Shown in pieces: positions 1 to 6,708 of a DNA stretch of 14,362 nucleotides. The number at the start of each line of letters is the position of its first letter. Position 1 is the first letter of the stretch. The translations under genes and the position numbers were made by a program. Under the pieces are notes generated by a model. That model was not told where the DNA came from, made no database searches, and saw only the letters and a program-made list of their open reading frames with translations. Origin of the DNA: Acidimicrobiaceae bacterium (GTDB lineage Bacteria > Actinomycetota > Acidimicrobiia > Acidimicrobiales > Aldehydirespiratoraceae); the NCBI GenBank assembly GCA_009840695.1, contig VXNG01000049.1, forward strand, positions 1 through 14,362. The letters run 5' to 3'.

Positions 1-4
1 ACGG

Positions 5-51
5 GCGAGGCCGTGGCCCGAGCGGCCCGTGAGCGCAGCGAACAAGAGCGG
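5..51 (+). repeat. 47-bp dispersed intergenic repeat, copy 1
   Basis: This copy matches positions 8398-8444 at 46 of 47 bases in the same orientation; the only difference is C36 against A8429. It starts GCGAGGCCGTGGCCCGAGCG and ends AACAAGAGCGG. It contains the inverted arms GGCCG and CGGCC around a 9-base loop, so the RNA could fold weakly. It lies about 50 bases past the stop of the leftward GNAT gene. If the gene to the left is rightward, it sits between convergent genes. Read from its GTG it encodes MARAARERSEQER, but the reading runs antisense into the GNAT gene, so I treat it as non-coding. The function is unknown. Confidence 0.75.
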
Positions 52-99
52 GAAGCACTTTGCCCCGACGCGACGGGTTACACCTACTGGCAAACGTTC

Positions 100-804
100 T
101 CACGTCAGGTCGCGGTGCAGGACGGCGAGGCGGTCGGGCTCGATGCGGAAGCCGCATCGCTGGTACAGAGCCAGGGCTCGCTCGTTGTCGGGTGGCGTGT
201 TGACCAGCGCGGTGCGTGCTCCTCGGCGGCGCAGCCATGCCAGTGCATCCGATACCAGCATGGTGCCCAAGCCAAGACCCTGGCAGTGCGAAGCCACCGC
301 CAGCCGTTGCAGGTAACCCATCGATCCTGCCCGCCCGGTGATGCTGTAGGCCGTCACCTCCGGGCTCCGGACCACTCGCCATCGACTGAACGGAGTGGCG
401 GTGCGGGCCTCGTGGAGCCCGTCGGCATCGAGTCGCCAGAACGATCCGAAGGCCTCGGCATCAACCCGCAGAACACCCTCGGTGTCCCGGCGCCGGGCCC
501 TCTTGGTGCGTCGTCGATTGTGCGGGAGCCGGGGGGAGGTCGCAAGATCCTGGCTCAGAGCGGTGAGTTCGGATCGAATGCTGAAGCCGTCGGCGATTAG
601 CCGGTCGCGCGTCAACGGCGCAACTGCAGCAGTAATGACAGCTTGATAGCCCAGATGCTGGAGCCGGTCGCGTACGTCGGCCAGCACTGAGGGCGCGAGG
701 GTCGCAGCGGCGGTGATGGGGGCCAGATACGCCACGTCATGGTGGTCCTGCCAGGGTCCGACACGAAATCGCGCCGCGCCGACCCTTACCGAAGTCAGCG
801 CCAC
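100..804 (-). CDS. GNAT-family N-acetyltransferase with two GNAT-like lobes
   Basis: A predicted acetyl-CoA-dependent acyltransferase of 234 residues; the substrate is unknown. The C-terminal lobe is a clear GNAT fold: QRLAV near residues 166-170, the acetyl-CoA pyrophosphate loop QGLGLG near 175-180, then VNTPPDNERALALYQRCGF, the usual motif B region. The first 90 or so residues end in a GNAT-like stretch (LIADGF...ELTALSQDL), which suggests a degenerate first GNAT domain. A basic stretch (RRRTKRARRR) joins the lobes. The GTG start at 804 is chosen because the reading frame further upstream is antisense to the next gene; the ribosome site is weak. It is divergent from the deacetylase gene, with 109 bases between them. 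Family assignment is solid; the specific role is not known. Confidence 0.8.
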   Translation of the reverse strand: MALTSVRVGAARFRVGPWQDHHDVAYLAPITAAATLAPSVLADVRDRLQHLGYQAVITAAVAPLTRDRLIADGFSIRSELTALSQDLATSPRLPHNRRRTKRARRRDTEGVLRVDAEAFGSFWRLDADGLHEARTATPFSRWRVVRSPEVTAYSITGRAGSMGYLQRLAVASHCQGLGLGTMLVSDALAWLRRRGARTALVNTPPDNERALALYQRCGFRIEPDRLAVLHRDLT

Positions 805-840
805 GGCCTCGCTCGGCGCCTCGCAAAGATCTGCACCGGT

Positions 841-873
841 CGCTCCCTGTTCGCTCGGCCTCTGTCCGCTCGG
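841..873 (-). repeat. Possible degenerate relative of the 47-bp repeat
   Basis: On the minus strand this stretch begins CCGAGCGG and ends AGCGAACAGGGAGCG. The 3' 33 bases of the 47-bp repeat begin CCGAGCGG and end AGCGAACAAGAGCG. The end blocks match well with one gap each way; the middle is poor. It lies in the leader of the GNAT gene. A separate exact 13-base match to the repeat's start, GCGAGGCCGTGGC, covers the GNAT start codon (800-812, minus). The background is GC-rich, so chance similarity is possible. Confidence 0.35.
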
Positions 874-900
874 TCTCCTATTCAAGCAGGAGGCACCAGG

Positions 901-906
901 TACGAT
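901..906 (+). promoter_or_regulatory. Candidate -10 box for a leaderless deacetylase mRNA
   Basis: TACGAT fits the actinobacterial TANNNT -10 pattern and ends 7 bases before the GTG at 914. That spacing would place transcription start at or beside the start codon. The nearest Shine-Dalgarno-like sequence, AGGAGG at 888-893, is 20 bases from that GTG, too far to serve it. No clear -35 box is seen. Confidence 0.4.
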
Positions 907-913
907 CCGAACC

Positions 914-1915
914 GTGCTGGTGATCACTGACGAGCGTTTCCTCGACCATGACACCGGATCTCGACATCCCGAGAGGCCCGATCGCTTGAGAGCAGCCCTG
1001 GCCGGCGTGATCGCGGTCGATTCCGAACTGCTCTCGGATGGTTGCGCGCCGAGACGAGCGGAGCGATCGGAGCTGGAGCTGGTGCATCGTCCAGAGATGA
1101 TCGATCGGGTGGTGACGCTGGCGGAGCATGGCGGCGGCCACCTGGATGCCGACACTCCCATGGGCGCGGCCAGCTTGGACGCGGCATTGCTGGCGGCGGG
1201 AGCGGTGCTCTCGGCTGCGGAGCAACTCGGAGCCGAAGGCAGCGACGCTGAGGCCTACTGCATCGTGCGGCCACCGGGGCACCACGCCACACCGAAGGCA
1301 TCGATGGGCTTCTGCCTGTTCAACTCGGTTGCTGTGGCCGCGGCGGCGCTGGCCGCGACCGGCCAGCGAGTCGCCATCGTCGACGTGGATGCTCACCACG
1401 GCAACGGCACCCAGGACATCTTCTATCGCCAGGACGACGTTCTCTATGCGTCGATTCACCAGTACCGGCTCTATCCGGGCACCGGTGCGCTGGCAGAACG
1501 AGGCGTCGGGCCCGGAGAGGGCTCTACGATCAACGTGCCGCTGCCTCCGGGTGCCACCGGCGAGGCGGCTCGGGCTGCGCTGGACGAAGCGATCATTCCG
1601 GTGGTGGAGAGGTTCGCCCCCGACTGGCTGTTGATATCGGCGGGTTACGACGGGCATCGGGCCGACCCCCTCACCGGCTTGTGCTACTCGTCGGCGGACT
1701 ACGGCGACTTCGTCCGCCGGCTGATGCCGCTGGCACCGAGGACGGTGGCGGTGCTCGAGGGTGGCTATGACCTCGAGGCGACCCGCGCCTCGTCGTACGC
1801 GGTGGCCGGAGCATTGCTGGGCCTCGACTTGCGGCCCGAGCCTGCCAGTAGCGCCGGCCCGGGTATGGAGGTCGTGCGGGCCGCTGCGCAGCTCGCTCGC
1901 GACGACACACGGTGA
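914..1915 (+). CDS. Histone deacetylase family / AcuC-like amidohydrolase
   Basis: A predicted zinc-dependent deacetylase of 333 residues from the arginase-deacetylase superfamily, which in bacteria removes acetyl or other acyl groups from protein lysines, polyamines or small amides. The catalytic set is complete: PPGHHA with the His pair at 123-124, DVDAHHGNG giving zinc ligands D159 and H161, SAGYDGHRADPL giving the third zinc ligand D246, and EGGYDL with the transition-state Tyr at 285. The start at GTG 914 gives the family's usual N-terminus (ITDERFLDHDTGSRHPERPDRL); longer readings run antisense into the GNAT gene. Its stop overlaps the next start by GTGA, so it probably leads a three-gene operon. 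The substrate cannot be told from sequence; acetoin utilisation, as in the AcuC name, has no support from the neighbours. Confidence 0.92.
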   Translation: MLVITDERFLDHDTGSRHPERPDRLRAALAGVIAVDSELLSDGCAPRRAERSELELVHRPEMIDRVVTLAEHGGGHLDADTPMGAASLDAALLAAGAVLSAAEQLGAEGSDAEAYCIVRPPGHHATPKASMGFCLFNSVAVAAAALAATGQRVAIVDVDAHHGNGTQDIFYRQDDVLYASIHQYRLYPGTGALAERGVGPGEGSTINVPLPPGATGEAARAALDEAIIPVVERFAPDWLLISAGYDGHRADPLTGLCYSSADYGDFVRRLMPLAPRTVAVLEGGYDLEATRASSYAVAGALLGLDLRPEPASSAGPGMEVVRAAAQLARDDTR

Positions 1916-3186
1916 CCGCAGAAGTCCGCGAAGCGCTCTCGGCCGCGCTGTCCGCCTCGGCCGGCCTCAAGCGGCTCTTCGATGCTGCGGGGCATCGGCT
2001 GTTCCTCGTGGGTGGAGTTGTGCGAGAGGCTGTCGCCGGTCGGTTCCTCCCCGGAGCTGATCTCGACTGCACCACCGACGCCCGCCCGGCGACGGTGCGG
2101 CTGATAGTCAGCAGCGTGGCCACGTCTCTGTGGACCCAGGGTGAGCGATTCGGCACCATCGGCTGCGTCGTGGACGGGCAGGCCTTCGAGATCACCACTC
2201 ACCGGGCCGAGCGCTACGAGGTGCACTCGCGCAAGCCGGTGGTGGCCTTCGGGGACGACGTGATCAGCGACCTTGCCCGTCGTGACTTCACTGTCAACGC
2301 CATGGCGGTCGACACCGCCGACGGCACCCTGGTCGACCCGTACGGCGGGCGTGACGACCTGGCCGCGAGAGTGCTCCGCACGCCACTCGATCCCGCCGTC
2401 TCATTCGGCGACGATCCCTTGCGCATGCTGCGAGCAGCCCGGTTCATCGCCAGTCACGGGCTCGTACCCGATGGTTCCCTCGTCGGTGCGGTGCGGGCCA
2501 TGGTCGATCGGCTGCACATCGTCGCGGTGGAGCGAGTCCGCGATGAGTTCGAGAAGCTGCTGCTGCTCGAGGATCCGTCGGAGGGCTTCCGCTTCCTGGT
2601 CCACACCAACCTGATCGAGCGGGTGATTGCCGATCTGACCCACCGCGACGTTGCGGAAATGAGCCGCATTACGGCTGCCGTGGCCGCCGAGCCGGCCTCT
2701 CGCTGGGCTTCGTTGTTCGTCCGCGACTCGGCCGAGGTTGCGGCCGCTCGCCTCCGCAGGCTGCGCTGCTCGAATGGGCTGGTCTCGTCAGCAGTCGCGC
2801 TAATAACAGCCCGTGCCCGATTGGCGGAGATCTCCAGCAGCCGCGGCGACGTGCGCCGGTTCATCCACGCGTGTCGGGTGCCGGTGGACAGCGCCCTCGC
2901 CTTCGCCGAAGCGGTGGCCGCGGCGGGCGGCGAGTCGAGGGATCGGCTGCTCGCCTTCGCGAACACCCTCGCCGAACTGCGAGGAATCGAAGACGTCGAC
3001 AACTTCGCACTTCCTGTTGACGGGGACGAGGTCATGGCGGTGCTCGGTCTCGAACCCGGTCCTGAAGTCGGTCGAGCCCTTGATTTCCTGCGCGAGCGAG
3101 CCTTCGAGCACGGCCCGCCCAGCAAGCCCGAAGCGGTGGAAGCCCTGCAACGGTGGCAGGCGACGAACTACTGTGCCGAATCGTGA
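1912..3186 (+). CDS. CCA-adding type tRNA nucleotidyltransferase with degenerate HD region
   Basis: A class II nucleotidyltransferase of the CCA-adding/poly(A) polymerase family, 424 residues, expected to build or repair the 3' CCA end of tRNAs in the cytoplasm. Motifs in order: [10 protein letters not shown] (32-41), with Glu where most relatives have Asp; the metal-binding DLD at 50-52; ERFGTI near 78; [10 protein letters not shown] (123-132); YGG...[13 protein letters not shown] (168-178); and [11 protein letters not shown] (207-217). Mycobacterial homologues carry an HD phosphohydrolase segment after this core. Here the matching place reads [10 protein letters not shown] (264-273), with no HD pair, and the segment is shorter. 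The C-terminal [12 protein letters not shown]...[11 protein letters not shown] matches the family tail. The GTG start overlaps the previous stop and the gene's stop overlaps the next start, so all three are probably translationally coupled. Whether it adds CCA or only part of it is not decided by sequence. Confidence 0.92.
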   Translation: MTAEVREALSAALSASAGLKRLFDAAGHRLFLVGGVVREAVAGRFLPGADLDCTTDARPATVRLIVSSVATSLWTQGERFGTIGCVVDGQAFEITTHRAERYEVHSRKPVVAFGDDVISDLARRDFTVNAMAVDTADGTLVDPYGGRDDLAARVLRTPLDPAVSFGDDPLRMLRAARFIASHGLVPDGSLVGAVRAMVDRLHIVAVERVRDEFEKLLLLEDPSEGFRFLVHTNLIERVIADLTHRDVAEMSRITAAVAAEPASRWASLFVRDSAEVAAARLRRLRCSNGLVSSAVALITARARLAEISSSRGDVRRFIHACRVPVDSALAFAEAVAAAGGESRDRLLAFANTLAELRGIEDVDNFALPVDGDEVMAVLGLEPGPEVGRALDFLRERAFEHGPPSKPEAVEALQRWQATNYCAES

Positions 3187-3608
3187 AGCCGAATCCGTTC
3201 AGCCTGGCCGCCGCTGGCGACAGCACCGTCATGCCGGATGGATCGCTGGGTGCGCCCGTCGACTACAGGTTGGCTCGAGCGGCCACTCTGAGGGCATGGA
3301 AATCGGGACAGCTCGGCCGGCACGAAGTCTGTGACGCTCAACGCGAGCTGCACCGCAACGCGGAGTTCTGCGGTCAGCCCACCGGGCGCCGATGCCCGGT
3401 GTGCGCAACCGAGGGCCTCGTCGAGGTCACGTATGTGTTCGGCTCGCGGCTGCCCAAACACGGCCGTTGCGTGACGACCCGTGCGGAGATGCAACGCTTG
3501 CAGCACCGTGTCAGCACCTCCACCGGCTATGTGGTTGAGGTCTGCACGGACTGCGGCTGGAATCACCTGGTGCGCCGGTACACGCTGGGCGGCAGGCGCT
3601 CGGCCTGA
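3183..3608 (+). CDS. DUF5318 zinc-ribbon protein
   Basis: A conserved actinobacterial protein of unknown function, 141 residues, resembling mycobacterial Rv0049 as I recall it. Shared features are VDYRLARAATL near the N-terminus, EVCDAQRELHRNAEF, then CPVC paired with CTDC about 60 residues later, which should form one zinc site. VFGSRL and WNHLVRRYTLG complete the signature. The GTG at 3183 overlaps the stop of the nucleotidyltransferase gene (GTGA) and gives a sensible length; ATG 3231 is a possible shorter start. In M. tuberculosis the homologue lies a few genes before rpsF, so its place here before panB and rpsF is partly conserved neighbourhood. It has no signal peptide or membrane segment. 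RNA or ribosome binding is only an inference from context. Confidence 0.85.
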   Translation: MKPNPFSLAAAGDSTVMPDGSLGAPVDYRLARAATLRAWKSGQLGRHEVCDAQRELHRNAEFCGQPTGRRCPVCATEGLVEVTYVFGSRLPKHGRCVTTRAEMQRLQHRVSTSTGYVVEVCTDCGWNHLVRRYTLGGRRSA

Positions 3609-3637
3609 CAGTCTCCGGCACCGGCTTGACGACCCGC

Positions 3638-3667
3638 TTGCGCGCTTGGCGCGCCGAGCGGTAGCCT
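3638..3667 (+). promoter_or_regulatory. Candidate sigma-70 type promoter for panB, overlapping a GC hairpin
   Basis: TTGCGC (3638-3643) and TAGCCT (3662-3667) are separated by 18 bases and lie about 50 bases before panB. The spacer holds a perfect 6-bp hairpin, GCGCGC-TTG-GCGCGC (3640-3654). That hairpin could end the upstream operon, though no T tract follows, or could be an operator. The match to consensus is modest. Confidence 0.35.
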
Positions 3668-3716
3668 GCGGGCACCGCTGGCAGCCGCCGTGCGCTGGAC
3701 GGGAAAGGAGCATCCG

Positions 3717-4562
3717 ATGGGCACGCTCTCCGCGCCCGCCATACGGGTACGCAAGGTTCGCGATGGTGCTGACCCGCTGGTGATGGTCACGGCGTACGAC
3801 GCGCCCAGCGCCCGAGTCGTGGACGAGGCTGGCGCTGACCTGATCCTGGTCGGCGACTCTCTGGCCATGGTAGTGCTCGGATACGACGACACCCTGCAGG
3901 TAACGGTCAAGGACATGGCCCATCACGTCGCCGCAGTGGCCAGGACCAAGCCTGAGGCCCACATCGTGGCCGACCTGCCGTGGATGAGCTATCACGTATC
4001 GGCCTCCAAGACGGTCCAGAACGCGGCGCTGCTCGTCAGGGCCGGCGCCCATTCGGTGAAACTGGAGGGTGGCCGCAAGCGCTTGCCCATGATCGAGCGC
4101 ATCTGCGACGCCGAGATCCCGGTGATGGGTCACATCGGCTTGACTCCCCAGTCGGTTCACGCCATGGGCGGCTTCAAGGTCCAGGGCCGCAAGGCTGAGG
4201 CGGCTCGCCGGCTGGTGCAGGCGGCCAAGTCGCTGGCGCACGCCGGTTGCTACGCGATCGTCCTCGAAGGTGTTCCGGTGCAGGTGGCCCAGATGGTCAC
4301 CGAGGCGGTGGAGATTCCCACCATCGGCATCGGCGCCGGTCCCCACTGCGACGGCCAGGTGCTCGTCTACCACGATCTGCTGGGCTTCGAGCAAAGGCTG
4401 GCGCCGAGGTTCGTGCGTCGCTACGCGGACCTGCATACCGCCGCGACGGAGGCTGTGCAGCGCTTCTCCGATGACGTTCGCTCCGGTTCCTTCCCGACCC
4501 TGGAGGAGTCGTACCACCTGTCGGAGGCGGAACTGGCCGCGCTCGGAGCCGCCGGCTTCTAG
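3717..4562 (+). CDS. panB: 3-methyl-2-oxobutanoate hydroxymethyltransferase
   Basis: Ketopantoate hydroxymethyltransferase, the first committed step to pantothenate and coenzyme A: it adds a hydroxymethyl group from 5,10-methylene-tetrahydrofolate to 2-oxoisovalerate in the cytoplasm. The 281-residue length is typical. Family signatures are complete: VTAYDAPSA, LVGDSLAMVVLGY with the metal-binding Asp, VADLPWMSYH, VKLEGG, MGHIGLTPQSV, VLEGVP with the catalytic Glu, and PTIGIGAG..CDGQVLVYHDLLG. The ATG at 3717 has a strong AAAGGAG six bases upstream. It seems to be a single gene, 108 bases after the DUF5318 gene with a candidate promoter of its own and a 278-base gap after it. No other pantothenate gene is in the window. 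The CoA it helps supply would be used by the ligase and dehydrogenase further right, but no regulatory link is visible. Confidence 0.97.
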   Translation: MGTLSAPAIRVRKVRDGADPLVMVTAYDAPSARVVDEAGADLILVGDSLAMVVLGYDDTLQVTVKDMAHHVAAVARTKPEAHIVADLPWMSYHVSASKTVQNAALLVRAGAHSVKLEGGRKRLPMIERICDAEIPVMGHIGLTPQSVHAMGGFKVQGRKAEAARRLVQAAKSLAHAGCYAIVLEGVPVQVAQMVTEAVEIPTIGIGAGPHCDGQVLVYHDLLGFEQRLAPRFVRRYADLHTAATEAVQRFSDDVRSGSFPTLEESYHLSEAELAALGAAGF

Positions 4563-4646
4563 CGCAGTCCTACGACCGTCCGGGGTTATCGGCGGGGGGT
4601 ACTGGGTCCGTCCAGGTGATCACGGTTGGGCCCTGGGACGTCTGGG

Positions 4647-4674
4647 GATGGCTTTGTGGATGGCTGGGGATGGC
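4647..4674 (+). repeat. Three direct GGATGGC repeats in the rpsF upstream region
   Basis: GGATGGC occurs at 4647-4653, 4658-4664 and 4668-4674. The spacing of 11 then 10 bases is about one DNA turn. A related GGGATGGGC follows near 4688. They lie in the panB-rpsF gap, before the candidate rpsF promoter, so an activator or repressor site is possible. Slippage in GC-rich DNA is the simple alternative. Confidence 0.4.
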
Positions 4675-4685
4675 ACATCGCCCGG

Positions 4686-4713
4686 TTGGGATGGGCTCGG
4701 CCGCCGATACCCT
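4686..4713 (+). promoter_or_regulatory. Candidate promoter for the rpsF operon
   Basis: TTGGGA (4686-4691) and TACCCT (4708-4713) are 16 bases apart and about 130 bases before the rpsF start. This would leave a leader of about 120 bases, fitting a structured ribosomal-protein leader. The match is only fair; TGTGACTAGC at 4725-4734 could be a rival. Confidence 0.3.
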
Positions 4714-4800
4714 GCGCCCGGCAGTGTGACTAGCTCCTGTTCCTCAGATCGGGGCCGGTCCGTTCCAACAACACAATCCCCCAACCCTGCCCCGACGAGG

Positions 4801-4821
4801 GGCCCCGGCTCCGCCGGGTCC
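4801..4821 (+). promoter_or_regulatory. Hairpin just upstream of the rpsF ribosome site
   Basis: CCCGGC (4804-4809), loop TCC, GCCGGG (4813-4818) form a perfect 6-bp stem. After one mismatch, GG 4801-4802 pair with CC 4820-4821. It ends 3 bases before the AGGGAGG ribosome site. Some bacteria control rpsF through an S6:S18-binding leader with a key CCG element; this hairpin is a candidate for that role, but I cannot confirm the motif. Confidence 0.45.
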
Positions 4822-4840
4822 AGAGGGAGGTGCTTGCCCC

Positions 4841-5185
4841 GTGCTGCGGGCCTATGAACTGATGATCATCATCGACTCTGACGTCGGCACGGCCGACGTG
4901 GACTCGGTGATCGCCCGAGTTGCCGACCTTGTCACCGGCGAGGGAGGGACGATCGTGTCCACCGACAACTGGGGTCGGCGCAAGTTCGCCTACAAGATCA
5001 ACCACAAGACCGAGGGCACGTACGTGGTCTGGGAGATCGTGACGGTCAACGCCGGTCTTCCCGACACCGAACGGCGGCTGCGGCTCGCGGACGACATCGT
5101 TCGCCACAAGCTTTTCAGGCTTCCCGACGACGAGGCCGAGCGCCGCAGTCTCTTCAGGGAGGCCGTGCCGGCTTCGGCCGGCTGA
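4841..5185 (+). CDS. rpsF: 30S ribosomal protein S6
   Basis: Ribosomal protein S6, 114 residues, which binds the 16S rRNA platform together with S18. The N-terminus MLRAYELMIIIDSD and the segment WGRRKFAYKINHKTEGTYVVWEI are the S6 signature; LADDIVRHKLFRL follows near residues 83-95. The GTG at 4841 has GGGAGG (4825-4830) ten bases upstream and gives the usual N-terminus. It is the first gene of rpsF-ssb-rpsR-rplI, with 18 bases to ssb. The preceding 278-base region (4563-4840) holds the direct repeats, a promoter candidate and a hairpin, and likely governs the whole operon. Nothing unusual is seen in the protein. Confidence 0.96.
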   Translation: MLRAYELMIIIDSDVGTADVDSVIARVADLVTGEGGTIVSTDNWGRRKFAYKINHKTEGTYVVWEIVTVNAGLPDTERRLRLADDIVRHKLFRLPDDEAERRSLFREAVPASAG

Positions 5186-5203
5186 GATCCGGAGGTTCCT
5201 TCA

Positions 5204-5674
5204 ATGGGATTCGATAACACCGTCACAGTCGTAGGCAACGTCACTCGAGACCCCGAGTTGCGATTCGCCCAGTCGGGAATGGCCATCGCCCAGTTCGGTG
5301 TGGCTTGGAACCGCAGGCGCCAGGACCAGGAGGACGAAGTGTCGTTCTTCGATGTCACCTGCTTCCGCCAGCTGGCCGAGAACGTCGCCGAGTCCATTCG
5401 CAAGGGTGCCCGGGTGGTGATCTACGGCACCCTTCAGCAGCGCAGTTGGGAGACGGACAGCGGCGACCGCCGCTCGAAGGTGGAGATCCTGGCCGATGAT
5501 GTAGCTCCCAGTCTGAAGTGGGCTACGGCCTCGGTGACCAAGAATGAGCGGTCCTCCGGCGGCGACTACGGCCGCGGCGGCGGCTTCCGCGGCGACAGCG
5601 CCCCAAGGCCTGCGCCGAGCCGCGGCAACACCGGTTCCGGCGGTCGTGCCGATCCCGACGACGAGCCGTTCTAG
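5204..5674 (+). CDS. ssb: Single-stranded DNA-binding protein
   Basis: SSB, 156 residues, coats single-stranded DNA during replication, recombination and repair. The OB fold fills residues 1 to about 110: MGFDNTVTVVGNVTRDPELR, VSFFDVTCFRQLAENVAES, KGARVVIYGTLQQRSWE and the KVEILADDVAPSL strand. A glycine- and arginine-rich linker follows (GGDYGRGGGFRGD), and the protein ends DDEPF, the acidic tip that recruits partner proteins. GGAGG at 5191-5195 is eight bases before the ATG. Its place between rpsF and rpsR is the usual bacterial arrangement, and makes this the housekeeping copy. The linker is short for the family but within range. Confidence 0.97.
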   Translation: MGFDNTVTVVGNVTRDPELRFAQSGMAIAQFGVAWNRRRQDQEDEVSFFDVTCFRQLAENVAESIRKGARVVIYGTLQQRSWETDSGDRRSKVEILADDVAPSLKWATASVTKNERSSGGDYGRGGGFRGDSAPRPAPSRGNTGSGGRADPDDEPF

Positions 5675-5704
5675 GCGGCCGAGCGGGTAGGAGAGGAGAG
5701 GCGA

Positions 5705-6136
5705 GTGCCCAAGAGCAAGGTGCGGGGCAAGAACCGCGACAACAACCGCCGTGCGAAGAAGAAGGTGAGCTTCCTCACCACTGAGGGAATCACTTACGTC
5801 GATTGGAAGAACGAGAAACTGCTGCGGAAGTTCATGTCTGAGCGGGCGAAAATCCGAGCACGGCGCGTCACCGGCAACAACGCCCAGCAGCAGAAGCTCG
5901 TCGCCGATGCCATCAAGCTGGCCCGTGAGATGGCCCTGGTTCCCTACTCGAACAGGGTTACGACCCAGCGCCAGAACAAGGACCGCGATGGCCGTGCCCG
6001 GGCGGCTGGCCCGGTGCCGCGTCCCTCGACGCCGCCTCCTGCGGGTACCACGCCGGAGGAAATGGACCATGCCGTCGGAGCCGAGGAGGAACTCGTCGAT
6101 GTCATGGCTGCCGGCCTGGAGGAGGACCAGGCATGA
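5705..6136 (+). CDS. rpsR: 30S ribosomal protein S18 with C-terminal extension
   Basis: Ribosomal protein S18, partner of S6 on the 30S platform. The core is clear: [38 protein letters not shown] and [15 protein letters not shown], ending near residue 85. Bacterial S18 usually stops about there, at 75-90 residues; this one runs to 143. The added 58 residues are basic, then Pro-rich ([11 protein letters not shown]), then acidic ([16 protein letters not shown]...GLEEDQA). The zinc-type cysteines present in mycobacterial RpsR1 are absent ([19 protein letters not shown]), so this is the cysteine-free form. The GTG at 5705 follows a GGAGAGGAGAGG purine run. The tail codes through to an ATGA overlap with rplI, which would couple translation of the two. 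The core call is certain; the tail's role is unknown. Confidence 0.95.
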   Translation: MPKSKVRGKNRDNNRRAKKKVSFLTTEGITYVDWKNEKLLRKFMSERAKIRARRVTGNNAQQQKLVADAIKLAREMALVPYSNRVTTQRQNKDRDGRARAAGPVPRPSTPPPAGTTPEEMDHAVGAEEELVDVMAAGLEEDQA

Positions 6137-6582
6137 AGGTCGTGCTGCGGGCCGACGTGGACGGGCTGGGTCGCAAGGGAGACATCTGCGAGGTTGCCGC
6201 GGGCTATGCACGTAACTACCTGGTTCCCAAGGGCCTGGCCTTCAAGTCCTCGGCCGGCGCGGAACGGCAGGCCGAGGCGATGCGGCGCAGCGCCGCGATG
6301 CGCAGGGCGGCCGACCGCGCCGACGCCGAGGAGATCGCGGTGAGGCTGGCGCCGGCCATTCTGACGGTGCCGGCCCGAGCCGCGGAGACCGGTCACCTGT
6401 ACGGCTCGGTCGGACCGGCCGACCTCGTGGCCGCGGTTGAGGCCCAGGTCGGGGCAGTGGTCGACAGCAAGGCGGTGGCTCTGGAAGCACCCATCAGGGA
6501 GACCGGCTCCCACACCGTGCTGTTCCGGCTCCACGCCGACGTGGAGGTACCGGTCACGGTCGAGGTGACGGCCCAGGACTGA
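6133..6582 (+). CDS. rplI: 50S ribosomal protein L9
   Basis: Ribosomal protein L9, 149 residues, the usual length. The N-terminal rRNA-binding domain shows [21 protein letters not shown] and [13 protein letters not shown], the family signature, followed by the long connecting helix ([27 protein letters not shown]) and the C-terminal domain with [17 protein letters not shown]. The ATG overlaps the rpsR stop by four bases, and GGAGGAGGA at 6118-6126 is the ribosome site, inside the rpsR tail. It is the last gene of the rpsF operon; no strong terminator follows. Nothing odd is seen. Confidence 0.96.
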   Translation: MKVVLRADVDGLGRKGDICEVAAGYARNYLVPKGLAFKSSAGAERQAEAMRRSAAMRRAADRADAEEIAVRLAPAILTVPARAAETGHLYGSVGPADLVAAVEAQVGAVVDSKAVALEAPIRETGSHTVLFRLHADVEVPVTVEVTAQD

Positions 6583-6708
6583 TCTGCCCACAGCCCTTTC
6601 ACACACCCGGGCGAGACATCCCCCTAATTCCCCGACGAGGTCCGGGAAATCCCCTGCGTTATCCCCGCTGGCAAGCCCTCCGCGTCGTACCCCCTCGCTA
6701 ACGTCGCG

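Noticed and set aside
13..600. 195-codon plus-strand open frame beginning in the repeat
   Set aside because: It is antisense to the GNAT gene, whose acetyl-CoA motif is clear; the frame has no recognisable content.
3168..4517. 449-codon minus-strand open frame opposite DUF5318 and panB
   Set aside because: Shadow of well-recognised genes on the plus strand; no motif and skewed composition.
6630..6643. CCCCGACGAGG at 4791, 6630 and 9665 as a repeat family
   Set aside because: An 11-14 base word, one copy of which is ordinary codons in the dehydrogenase gene; chance is likely in GC-rich DNA.
6659..6666. TTATCCCC before dnaB as a DnaA box
   Set aside because: The consensus needs TTATNCACA; only the first five bases fit and there is no cluster of boxes.
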